In this document: positions 1 through 6,546 of the stretch, in pieces
Layout: the number at the start of each line of letters is the position of its first letter
Numbering within the stretch: the stretch's first letter is position 1
Program-made: the position numbers and the translations under genes
Assembly: GCA_937884485.1 (NCBI GenBank)
Contig: CALGCG010000108.1
Coordinates: 1 to 10,698, forward strand
Reading direction: 5' to 3'
From: an uncultured Bacteroidales bacterium
GTDB taxonomy: Bacteria > Bacteroidota > Bacteroidia > Bacteroidales > P3
DNA length: 10,698 nt
Notes under the pieces: generated by a model
What the model was told of the DNA's origin: nothing
Database searches by the model: none
Seen by the model: the letters and a program-made list of their open reading frames with translations, nothing else

Positions 1-2501
1 TCTACTATGTCAACATGCCCGCCGACGACGCCGAGATGGTCAAGATGGGTATCGAGATCCTCGACGGCTGGGCCGGCAACATCCTCTTCGACGAGAAGGA
101 GATTGAGGAAGAGCGCGGCGTCATCCACGAGGAGTGGCGCGGTGGCGTCGGCCACGGCGACCGCCTCCGCCAGAAGACCTGGCCCATCATGCTGAAGGGT
201 TCGCTCTATGCCGAGCGTCTGCCCATCGGCAAGGAGGAGGTCATCATGAACTTCAAGCGCCAGAGCATCGTCGACTTCTTCAACGACTGGTACCGTCCCG
301 ACCTGCAGGCCATCATCATCGTTGGCGACATGGGCGACTTTGAGTACGCCGGCAAGAAGGGCGCCAAGGCCATGGAGCAGAAAATCAAGGACACCTTCAG
401 CTCGCACAAGTTCCTCGGCAAGGAGAAACTGACCCGCAAGAGCTATGCCATCCCCGACAACAAGGACCCCCTCATCTGCATCGCCACCGACAAGGAGGCC
501 ACCAGCACCAGCCTGGCCCTCTACTGGAAGCACAAGAAGACCCCCAACGGCACCATCGGCGCCTACCGCCAGATGATTGTCCGCAACCTTATCGACATGA
601 TGATCAACGAGCGCTTCGCCGAGATCTGCGAGAAGCCCACTGCCCCCATGATGTATGCCGGCGGCGGCTACAGCGGATTCCTGGGCCGCGAGATCGACGT
701 CTTCGCCCTCAGCGCCGCCCCCAAGGAGGGCCGCATCAACGAGACCGCCGAACTGCTGCTCAAGACCATGAAGCAGGTTGACGAGCACGGCTTCCTGCAG
801 AGCGAGCTGGAGCGCCAGAAAGAGGACCTCCTCAGCACCTACACCAAGCTGGCCAAGGAAGAGAACAAGACCCAGAGCAACAGCCTGGCCGACGAGTACA
901 CCAACCACTACCTGGAGAACGAACCCTGCCCCGGCATCCGCCAGGAATGGAAGTATGCCAAGGAGTTCATCCCCGAGATCACCCTCGAGGAGTGCAACGC
1001 CCTTGTGAAGACCTGGATCACCAACGAGAACCTTATCTTCTACCTCACCGCCCCCGAGAAGGACGGCGTCAAGGTGACCACCGAGAAAGAGGCCAAGAAA
1101 ATCATCAAGAACTCCAAGAAGGTCAAGACCCAGCCCTGGGTTGACAGCTTCAAGGACGAGCCCCTCTTCGCCGAGACCCTCAAGGACGTCAAAGCCAACG
1201 TCACCAAGACCAACAGCGTCCTCGGCTACACCGAGTACACCTGCCCCAACGGCATCAAGTTCATCGTGAAGAAGACCGACTACAAGGCCGACGAGATCCA
1301 GATCAGCTCCTTCGGTTTCGGCGGCACCTCGCTCTACAGCGACGAGGAAGCCTACCAGGCCCAGAACGCTGCCAGCTTCGTCGACGCCGGTGGTATCGCC
1401 AACTTCAGCGCCACCCAGCTCAGCAAGAAGCTCAAAGGCATGAACCTCAGCATCAGCCCCTACATCAGCAGCGAGACCCAGGGCTTCAGCGGCAGCTGCT
1501 CGCCCAAGGACCTGGAGACCACCCTGCAGCTCATCAACCTCTACTACACCGCCCCCCGCAAGGACAAGGAAGCCTATGAGCGCAACATCGAGAACACCAT
1601 CAACCAGATCAAGTACGTCCGCGAGAACCCCCAGGTGGCTTTCATCGAGACCTACTACAAGACCGCTTTCCCGAACGACAAGCGCCAGGTGGTTGTCCCC
1701 ACCGAGGAGAAGGTGCGCAGCCTCAACCTCGACCGCATGTTTGAGATCTACCGCGAGCGCTTCACCGATGCCTCGAACCAGACCTTCTTCTTCGTCGGCA
1801 ACGTCGAGGACAAGGACATCGACCTCATCGCCAAGTATCTGAACAACCTGCCCGCCAACGGCAAGCAGAAGAACGACAAGTTCATCAACCGCAACCCCAA
1901 ATTTGCCACCGGCATCCAGCACGCCGAGGCCGTCAAGGGCATCGAGCGCCAGGGCATGCTCATCATGAGCGGCCAGGTGAACGTCAACGCCAAGGAGCTT
2001 GACCCGCAGACCCGTATCGCCATCACCGAGCTCGGCGAGGCCCTGAGCATCACCGTCACCGAGATTATCCGCGAGAAGAACGGCGACGCCTACAGCCCCA
2101 GCGCCGGCTTCGACTACGAAATCAGCCCCGAAGGCCAGGTGAGCTGGCAGTTCTACATCGGCTGCGACCCCGAGAAGGCCAAGAAGATTGAGGGCGACTG
2201 CCTCGACATCCTCCGCCAGTACATGAAGGAAGGCTGCGACGAGAAGACCCTCGGCAAGGTTCAGGAACAGATGATTGTCAACCGCGGAAAAGCCCGCCAG
2301 AACAATGGCTTCTGGCTTGGCCAGATCAGCGGCAGCTACATGTTCAACGAGAGCCGCGACTTTGTTGAGAAATACAACGACATGGTCAAGAGTGTTACCG
2401 TCAAGGACATCCAGGCCCTCGCCGCCAAGTATGTCAACCTGAACAACTACGTCGCCGTCTCTCTCCGTCCGGAGAATCCCGACGCCGGCAGCGCCGAATA
2501 A
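1..2501 (+). CDS. M16 family zinc metalloprotease (insulinase/pitrilysin type), 5'-truncated by the window edge
   Basis: This is the C-terminal ~830 residues of a large M16 peptidase. The frame is open from base 3 (Y-Y-V-N-M-P...) with no start, so the Met at base 15 is internal. Family members of this two-lobed type run about 930-950 residues, so roughly the first 100 are missing, including the HxxEH zinc/catalytic motif. What remains of the first lobe has the conserved EEERGVIHEEW block (residues 31-41 from base 15), which supplies the third zinc ligand. It is followed by LPIGKEE and DWYRPDLQAIIIVGD, typical of the first M16_C domain. A second, presumably non-catalytic, M16 half starts near residue 405 (GYTEYTCPNGIKF) and runs to the end. 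Such proteins are usually periplasmic or envelope peptidases that degrade peptides in a closed chamber. Location cannot be judged without the N-terminus. The gene is strongly GC-rich and ends at TAA just before a hairpin. The family assignment is secure; the substrate is unknown. Confidence 0.93.
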   Translation, partial: YYVNMPADDAEMVKMGIEILDGWAGNILFDEKEIEEERGVIHEEWRGGVGHGDRLRQKTWPIMLKGSLYAERLPIGKEEVIMNFKRQSIVDFFNDWYRPDLQAIIIVGDMGDFEYAGKKGAKAMEQKIKDTFSSHKFLGKEKLTRKSYAIPDNKDPLICIATDKEATSTSLALYWKHKKTPNGTIGAYRQMIVRNLIDMMINERFAEICEKPTAPMMYAGGGYSGFLGREIDVFALSAAPKEGRINETAELLLKTMKQVDEHGFLQSELERQKEDLLSTYTKLAKEENKTQSNSLADEYTNHYLENEPCPGIRQEWKYAKEFIPEITLEECNALVKTWITNENLIFYLTAPEKDGVKVTTEKEAKKIIKNSKKVKTQPWVDSFKDEPLFAETLKDVKANVTKTNSVLGYTEYTCPNGIKFIVKKTDYKADEIQISSFGFGGTSLYSDEEAYQAQNAASFVDAGGIANFSATQLSKKLKGMNLSISPYISSETQGFSGSCSPKDLETTLQLINLYYTAPRKDKEAYERNIENTINQIKYVRENPQVAFIETYYKTAFPNDKRQVVVPTEEKVRSLNLDRMFEIYRERFTDASNQTFFFVGNVEDKDIDLIAKYLNNLPANGKQKNDKFINRNPKFATGIQHAEAVKGIERQGMLIMSGQVNVNAKELDPQTRIAITELGEALSITVTEIIREKNGDAYSPSAGFDYEISPEGQVSWQFYIGCDPEKAKKIEGDCLDILRQYMKEGCDEKTLGKVQEQMIVNRGKARQNNGFWLGQISGSYMFNESRDFVEKYNDMVKSVTVKDIQALAAKYVNLNNYVAVSLRPENPDAGSAE

Positions 2502-2511
2502 TATCGACACC

Positions 2512-2555
2512 AACAATGATAGGGACGCGGAGACCTTCCGCGTCCCTATTGTTAT
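2512..2555 (+). terminator. Hairpin after the M16 protease gene
   Basis: A perfect 12-bp inverted repeat (2519-2530 with 2538-2549, core AGGGACGCGG) surrounds a 7-base loop. It can be lengthened by AACAAT/ATTGTT across a small bulge. There is no clean T-run after it, only TTGTTATAATT, so termination may be partial. It ends 16 bases before the next ATG, so some read-through into the dehydratase gene is possible. Confidence 0.65.
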
Positions 2556-2565
2556 AATTACCACT

Positions 2566-3366
2566 ATGAGAAATCCCGACACAAGCAAACACGATTACGG
2601 CCACGGGCTGCTGATAGCCGGAGCCTACGGACGCTGTGGCTGTGCCATACTGGCCGCCCGGGCGGCCCTGCGGAGCGGTTGCGGACTGGTAAGCGTACAC
2701 CTTCCCCAACGGAGCGTGGACGCCATGCAGACGGCCTTCCCCGAGGCCATGGTGGACATCGACGCCGACGACAGGCTCTTCACCACTCCCCCAGCCCACC
2801 TGGAATACTATTCGGCCCTGGCCATAGGGCCGGGCATAGGCACCGCAGCAGCCACTCAGGAGGCGCTGTTGGCCACCCTCCACGCCTGGCCGCAGGACAA
2901 ACCCCTCATCCTCGACGCCGATGCGTTGAACATTATGGCCATGAGGCCCGACATCCTGGCTGCCGCCAAGGGGCGAGCGCTACCCACGGTAGTCACGCCG
3001 CACGAGCGGGAATACCTCCGCCTTTTCGGAGAGAGGGATGCGGCCGAGGTGGCAAGACAGGAGGGATTGATTGTAGTCCGCAAGGCGCATCGCACTCGCA
3101 TATACTCGCCCGACGGCACTGTAAACGAAAACACTACAGGCAACGCAGGCATGGCAACAGCCGGGAGCGGCGATGTGCTGACGGGATTACTATTAGGTAT
3201 TAGTGCACAGAAAAAGAGCAACTTATACAAAAACGTATGTTTGGGAGTGAGAATTCATGGCGAAATTGGGGACAGAGCGGTGGAAAAACAGTCGCAATCA
3301 AGCCTGATTGCATCGGATATGGTAGAAAATTTACGACTGATAGAAGTCGAATTTACAGACGATTAG
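2566..3366 (+). CDS. nnrD: ADP-dependent NAD(P)H-hydrate dehydratase, stand-alone
   Basis: This enzyme repairs damaged cofactor: it dehydrates the S form of hydrated NADH or NADPH back to the normal coenzyme, using ADP (ATP in eukaryotes). The 266-residue protein is the ribokinase-like YjeF_C/CARKD domain from end to end. Visible motifs are HGLLIAGAYG (13-22), LRSGCGLVSVHLP (35-47), IGPGIG (87-92), LDADALN (116-122), TPHEREYLRL (144-153) and the signature GNAGMATAGSGDVLTG (192-207), in which D203 is the expected catalytic residue. SLIASDMVENL near the end also matches the family. The start at 2566 fits because the domain's first strand begins at residue 13. Many bacteria, Bacteroidetes included, fuse this domain to the NnrE epimerase (YjeF_N). 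Here there is no room for it: the protease ends only 64 bases upstream. The usual KGAH segment reads RKAHR. From about base 3185 the codons become much more AT-rich although the family motifs continue. Confidence 0.9.
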   Translation: MRNPDTSKHDYGHGLLIAGAYGRCGCAILAARAALRSGCGLVSVHLPQRSVDAMQTAFPEAMVDIDADDRLFTTPPAHLEYYSALAIGPGIGTAAATQEALLATLHAWPQDKPLILDADALNIMAMRPDILAAAKGRALPTVVTPHEREYLRLFGERDAAEVARQEGLIVVRKAHRTRIYSPDGTVNENTTGNAGMATAGSGDVLTGLLLGISAQKKSNLYKNVCLGVRIHGEIGDRAVEKQSQSSLIASDMVENLRLIEVEFTDD

Positions 3367-3396
3367 AATAAAGATCTGAAAATATTTCAAAAAAAA

Positions 3397-3428
3397 TTTG
3401 GTAGGAATTAAAAAAGTGTGTATTTTTG
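3397..3428 (+). promoter_or_regulatory. Bacteroidetes-type promoter for tRNA-Asn
   Basis: The -33 element TTTG (3397-3400) lies exactly 20 bases before a perfect -7 element TATTTTTG (3421-3428), matching the known Bacteroidetes consensus TTTG-N19/20-TAnnTTTG. Transcription should start near 3433-3436, leaving a leader of about 20 bases before the mature tRNA. Confidence 0.85.
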
Positions 3429-3452
3429 CACCCGATTTCGAGAGAGAAACAT

Positions 3453-3526
3453 TCCTCCTTAGCTCAGTTGGTTAGAGCACCTGACTGTTAATCAGGGGGT
3501 CGAAGGTTCAAGTCCTTCAGGGGGAG
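3453..3526 (+). tRNA. tRNA-Asn (anticodon GTT)
   Basis: A full cloverleaf can be folded by eye. The acceptor stem is TCCTCCT (3453-3459) with AGGGGGA (3519-3525), including one T-G pair. The D stem is GCTC/GAGC. The anticodon stem is CCTGA/TCAGG with loop CTGTTAA, so the anticodon is GTT at 3487-3489 and the tRNA reads AAC and AAU. The T stem is GAAGG/CCTTC with loop TTCAAGT. The discriminator base is G3526. The 3' CCA is not encoded (the next bases are CAA), so it must be added after transcription. It is a single tRNA gene with its own promoter and terminator. Confidence 0.97.
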
Positions 3527-3531
3527 CAAAA

Positions 3532-3567
3532 AAGAGCGCTGACGATTCGGCGCTCTTATTGTTTTTT
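3532..3567 (+). terminator. Intrinsic terminator of tRNA-Asn
   Basis: The arms AAGAGCGC (3532-3539) and GCGCTCTT (3550-3557) form an 8-bp stem that begins six bases after the tRNA. A T-run follows at 3562-3567. It ends 14 bases before the stop codon of the opposing minus-strand gene. Confidence 0.85.
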
Positions 3568-3580
3568 CAAGTATGTTTGA

Positions 3581-4114
3581 TTATCTCACCCTCGTCATGT
3601 GGTAACCCATGCGGTGGAGCTGCATGGATGTACCAAAGAGGTACATCTGGCGCAGACAGGCCACGTAGGCCGCAAAGGCATCCTCGGTGCCAGGCTCGAT
3701 GCGCTGGTGCAGAAGGGCATGATGGACGCGGGCTGCGCACTCGCTCACGATGGCCTCGAGGTCGTCGTAAGCCTTGCCCCGAAGCATGAGGACATCGGCT
3801 CGGACATACTCATCCAAAGCATCATAGCCACGCTTGTCGCGCATATAAACATAAAGGTCGTCAATCTGGGAATAGATACGCCACTCGTCATCCCACATCT
3901 TGGCCACAGCCATGCCGATATACATCATCCAGCCGATACTGGCCATGGGGTAGTCGCGGAACTCGCGAGCTCCGTCGGGAATGTACGCATTGGCAATACC
4001 TTCCCAACGTTCCTCCACATCAGGACAGGACGGAAGTTGCTTCTCAACCTCACCAATGCCCAAAAGATACTGGTGCAAGTCCTGATGTATTGCTTTTTCA
4101 AATTTTTCAACCAT
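3581..4114 (-). CDS. Uncharacterized 177-residue protein, probably conserved in Bacteroidales
   Basis: I do not recognise a named function. The protein is soluble, with no signal peptide or membrane span, and is probably almost all helical. It has an acidic N-terminal half and several aromatic blocks: YIPDGAREF (44-52), IGWMMYIGMAVAKMWD (60-75), DLYVYMRDKRGYDALDEYV (86-104), ECAARVHHAL (125-134) and RMGYHMTRVR at the C-terminus. Blocks of Trp, Tyr and Gly like these are usual in a conserved single-domain protein. GC-rich codons on this strand and the matching tRNA terminator argue that it is real. It begins 107 bases from the divergent small membrane-protein gene. I find no convincing TAnnTTTG element on its own strand. 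The plus strand is also open here (3599-4129), but its translation lacks such blocks. Confidence 0.75.
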   Translation of the reverse strand: MVEKFEKAIHQDLHQYLLGIGEVEKQLPSCPDVEERWEGIANAYIPDGAREFRDYPMASIGWMMYIGMAVAKMWDDEWRIYSQIDDLYVYMRDKRGYDALDEYVRADVLMLRGKAYDDLEAIVSECAARVHHALLHQRIEPGTEDAFAAYVACLRQMYLFGTSMQLHRMGYHMTRVR

Positions 4115-4157
4115 AAGAATCTTTTTTAATTACCATAACGGCAACGGATAATTTTTA

Positions 4158-4187
4158 TTGTACTTGTTCAACCTGCACAATATTTTG
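4158..4187 (+). promoter_or_regulatory. Probable promoter of the small membrane-protein gene
   Basis: TTG at 4158-4160 lies 20 bases before TATTTTG (4181-4187), one T short of the TAnnTTTG -7 consensus. A start near 4192 would leave a leader of about 30 bases before the ATG at 4222, which is preceded by an A-rich stretch with no Shine-Dalgarno sequence. Confidence 0.5.
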
Positions 4188-4221
4188 TCGACACATTCGT
4201 TTTAAACAAAAAAAGTAATCT

Positions 4222-4434
4222 ATGAAGACTATACTCATTGTACTGGCAATAGCCGTGGGAGTGCTGGCCCTGATGATGGCCGGGCTGGGACTGAAGATGC
4301 TCCTGCACAAAGAAAAGGAGTTCAAGCGTCCCTGCACCAACGCCGACCCCAAAACAGGCCGCTGCGCCCACTGCACATGCGACAAGAAGACCGTCCAGGC
4401 CCGTCTGGCACAGATGCAACGGCAACAACAATAA
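4222..4434 (+). CDS. Small single-span membrane protein with a cytoplasmic four-cysteine tail
   Basis: A 70-residue protein. Residues 3-28 form one hydrophobic helix (ILIVLAIAVGVLALMMAGLG is its core). A basic stretch (HKEKEFKR, 29-36) follows, then four cysteines at 38, 48, 51 and 53 (C-x9-C-x2-C-x-C), and then a Lys/Arg/Gln-rich end. The basic residues after the helix suggest that the cysteine tail faces the cytoplasm. The size and layout resemble NqrM, the small membrane protein that helps insert iron into the Na+-translocating NADH:quinone reductase. The cysteine spacing is not the same, and no nqr or apbE gene is nearby, so this is only a suggestion. The tail could bind a metal or an iron-sulfur cluster. 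The gene has its own likely promoter and ends just before a strong terminator, so it is probably a single-gene transcript. Confidence 0.78.
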   Translation: MKTILIVLAIAVGVLALMMAGLGLKMLLHKEKEFKRPCTNADPKTGRCAHCTCDKKTVQARLAQMQRQQQ

Positions 4435-4436
4435 AC

Positions 4437-4473
4437 AAAAAGCCCTCGTCAAGACACTTGGCGAGGGCTTTTT
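4437..4473. terminator. Bidirectional intrinsic terminator
   Basis: AAAAAGCCCTCG (4437-4448) pairs with CGAGGGCTTTTT (4462-4473) around a 13-base loop. A T-run lies on one side and an A-run on the other, so it can end both the small membrane-protein transcript on the plus strand and the manC transcript coming from the minus strand. Confidence 0.9.
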
Positions 4474-4488
4474 GCTTTCCTTTATATC

Positions 4489-5520
4489 TCAATCGGCCTG
4501 TGAAAATTCCTTGATGCGCTGTTCTTCGCTACGACGGCACACCAGCAGGCGACCGCCCTTCTGGGAGACGATGTAGCCGTCCAGCCCCTGAAGGACCACT
4601 TTCTCGGCATCTTCGGCATGGACCACACAGTTGTTGCACTCATAGAGGCGCACAGGCCCAACGGCACCGTTGCCGTTGGCATCTTTCTGCAGCTTGTCGT
4701 GCAGCGACGCCCAGTTGCCGAGGTCGCTCCATCCGAAGTCGGCGGGGTGGGTGTAGACCCTGCCGTCGGCGGCGGCAGGCTCCATGACGGCATAGTCGAT
4801 GCTGATCTTCTCGCACTGCGGGAACACATCCTGCACGTCGGCTTCGGTCTTCATGCGCTCCATGTCTGCGGCGATATTGGGCTTGTAGGTGCTGATGGCA
4901 TCGGTGATAGTCTTCACGTTCCACACGAAGATGCCGGCATTCCACAGGTAGTTGCCAGCCTGCAGGTACTGCTCCGCCACATCGCGGTTGGGCTTCTCCT
5001 TGAAGGCTTTGACCCTGCATATCTCTCCCTGTGCAACTCCCGCCGACTCCACGTAGCCGTAGCCCGTCTCTGGACGCGAGGGCTTGATGCCGATGGTGAC
5101 GATGGCATCGCTCTTCTCGGTGAAGGCCAAAGCATTGCCGATAACACGGCGGAACTCTTCGGGGTTCATCACCACAGCGTCGGCGGGGGTGACGACCACA
5201 TTGGCCTCGGGGTCCTCCTTCTTGATACGCCAGCAGGCCCAGGCGATGCAGGGGGCCGTGTTGCGTGCCGCGGGCTCGGCCAGGATATGCCCCACAGGCA
5301 CCTCCGGCAGTTGCTGCCGCACGATGTCCACATAGGCGGCATTGGTCACCACCCAGAAATTCTCCATCGGGCAGAGTCCCTTGAAGCGGTCGACGGTGAG
5401 TTGTATGAGTGTGCGTCCGCAGCCCAGAATGTCGATGAACTGCTTGGGATATTCGGGCGTGCTCAGCGGCCAGAAGCGGCTTCCGATGCCGCCGGCCATG
5501 ATAACGATATGGTTTTTCAT
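4489..5520 (-). CDS. manC: Mannose-1-phosphate guanylyltransferase (GDP-mannose pyrophosphorylase)
   Basis: The enzyme makes GDP-mannose from GTP and mannose-1-phosphate in the cytoplasm. GDP-mannose feeds capsule, O-antigen and glycoprotein glycan synthesis and the GDP-fucose route. The 343-residue protein is the short form: the nucleotidyltransferase domain without the C-terminal isomerase cupin found in bifunctional ManC/AlgA. Motifs in order are the nucleotide loop MAGGIGSRFWPLS (8-20), PKQF (25-28), EPAARNTAP (82-90), PADAVV (112-117), ETGYGYVE (151-158), FKEKP (173-177), WNAGIFVW (193-200), DYAVME (242-247) and GWSDLGNW (263-270). The fourth block is usually P-S-D-H, so the His is replaced by Ala at 115. 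The start is firm because the nucleotide loop begins at residue 8. The gene diverges from phoH across 63 bases. On its own strand TAATTTAT stands close upstream, but it is a poor match to the -7 consensus. No other glycan gene is in view. Confidence 0.93.
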   Translation of the reverse strand: MKNHIVIMAGGIGSRFWPLSTPEYPKQFIDILGCGRTLIQLTVDRFKGLCPMENFWVVTNAAYVDIVRQQLPEVPVGHILAEPAARNTAPCIAWACWRIKKEDPEANVVVTPADAVVMNPEEFRRVIGNALAFTEKSDAIVTIGIKPSRPETGYGYVESAGVAQGEICRVKAFKEKPNRDVAEQYLQAGNYLWNAGIFVWNVKTITDAISTYKPNIAADMERMKTEADVQDVFPQCEKISIDYAVMEPAAADGRVYTHPADFGWSDLGNWASLHDKLQKDANGNGAVGPVRLYECNNCVVHAEDAEKVVLQGLDGYIVSQKGGRLLVCRRSEEQRIKEFSQAD

Positions 5521-5571
5521 GTCTTATAAATTATTTTGTCTCTCTTTAACGCAACATTTCAATATTTATTG

Positions 5572-5579
5572 TATCTTTG
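5572..5579 (+). promoter_or_regulatory. -7 element of the phoH promoter, 4 bases before the start codon
   Basis: TATCTTTG matches TAnnTTTG exactly. Only four bases (CACC) separate it from the ATG at 5584. In this promoter class transcription starts a few bases after the TTTG, so the mRNA should begin at or within a base or two of the start codon. The -33 element is not clear: there is a CTTTAAC at 5544-5550. Confidence 0.75.
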
Positions 5580-5583
5580 CACC

Positions 5584-6546
5584 ATGAATGAAACACCTAT
5601 AGAGAAGATATTCTCTCTCGAAGAGATTGATTACTCGCGCTTTTGGGGCACTAACGACCGCATGCTCGACTTTGTACGCATGCTCTTCCCCAAGCTGAAA
5701 CTCATCGTCCGGGGCGACATGCTGAAAGCCATCGGCAGCGAGGAGGACATCGCCTGGTTCGAGGGCAAGCTGCAGGCGATGATGACCTACTATGACAAGT
5801 TCGGCCGCATCACCGAAAACGCCATCATGGGCATCATGGAGAACGGCGGTGGCAGTCCCGAGAGCGAGGTGAGCGACGAGGTGCTCGTCCATGGCCGCAA
5901 CGGTCTCCTCATCAAGGCGCGCACCCCCAACCAGCAGCGTCTGGTGCGTGCCGTCTACGACCACGACATGGTCTTCGCCATCGGCCCTGCCGGCACCGGC
6001 AAGACCTACACCGCCGTAGCCATGGCCGTGCGCGCCCTGAAGAACAAGGAGGTGCGCCGCATCATCCTTACGCGCCCCGCCGTCGAGGCCGGCGAGAACC
6101 TGGGCTTCCTCCCCGGCGACCTGCGCGACAAGCTCGACCCCTATCTCCAGCCCCTCTACGACGCCCTGCGCGACATGATTCCGCAGCAGAAACTCCTCTC
6201 CTACTGGGAGGACAGCACCATCGAAATCGCCCCCCTGGCCTTCATGCGCGGCCGCACGCTCGACAATGCCTTCGTCATCCTCGACGAGGCACAGAACGCC
6301 ACCTCCGCCCAGCTCAAGATGTTCCTCACACGCATGGGCCGCAACGCCAAGTTCGTCATCACCGGCGACCTCACCCAGGTCGACCTCCCGCGCCACCAGC
6401 AGAGCGGCCTCCTGCAGGCCACCGAGATTCTCAAGGACGTGAAAGGCATCGACATCATACAGCTGGACAACAGCGACGTCATCCGCCACCGACTTGTAAC
6501 CGATATTATCCGCGCCTATGACAACCTACCCAAACTGCAAGATTAA
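5584..6546 (+). CDS. phoH: PhoH-family P-loop ATPase
   Basis: A 320-residue cytoplasmic ATPase of the PhoH/YbeZ family. These proteins are linked to phosphate starvation in E. coli and to RNA metabolism and ribosome maturation through YbeY in many bacteria. Residues 1-110 are the family-specific N-terminal part (LFPKLKLIVRGD at 34-45). The ATPase core has Walker A GPAGTGKT (134-141), Walker B VILDEAQN (231-238) and the sensor block FVITGDLTQVDLP (257-269). LTRPAVEAGENLGFLPGD (162-179) is also diagnostic. I chose ATG 5584 over the in-frame ATG at 5536: the -7 promoter element lies between them, and the residues the upstream start would add (FNATFQYLLYLCT and so on) do not belong to the family. 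The 3' end overlaps ispE by 29 bases, so the two are surely co-transcribed and probably translationally coupled. Confidence 0.95.
   Translation: MNETPIEKIFSLEEIDYSRFWGTNDRMLDFVRMLFPKLKLIVRGDMLKAIGSEEDIAWFEGKLQAMMTYYDKFGRITENAIMGIMENGGGSPESEVSDEVLVHGRNGLLIKARTPNQQRLVRAVYDHDMVFAIGPAGTGKTYTAVAMAVRALKNKEVRRIILTRPAVEAGENLGFLPGDLRDKLDPYLQPLYDALRDMIPQQKLLSYWEDSTIEIAPLAFMRGRTLDNAFVILDEAQNATSAQLKMFLTRMGRNAKFVITGDLTQVDLPRHQQSGLLQATEILKDVKGIDIIQLDNSDVIRHRLVTDIIRAYDNLPKLQD

Noticed and set aside
2553..2558. TATAAT before the dehydratase gene as an E. coli-type -10 box
   Set aside because: The organism appears to use TAnnTTTG promoters, no matching -35 is present, and AT-rich hexamers arise easily between genes.
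3599..4129. Plus-strand open frame overlapping the 177-residue minus-strand gene
   Set aside because: It has nearly the same extent, but its translation lacks block structure and its start would lie almost on the tRNA terminator. The minus-strand protein looks far more like a conserved domain.
4618..5529. Long open frame on the plus strand opposite manC (303 codons)
   Set aside because: It mirrors manC. With very high GC3 the opposite strand is easily free of stops. The translation is rich in Gly/His/Val with no motif, whereas manC has all its family motifs.
5536..5583. Upstream in-frame start for phoH
   Set aside because: It would place the start codon before the -7 promoter element and add residues not expected in the family. 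ATG 5584 is preferred.
5566..6489. Open frame on the minus strand opposite phoH (307 codons)
   Set aside because: It has a repetitive Val/Gly/Glu/Ala composition and no domain. It is the antisense shadow of an unmistakable PhoH protein.
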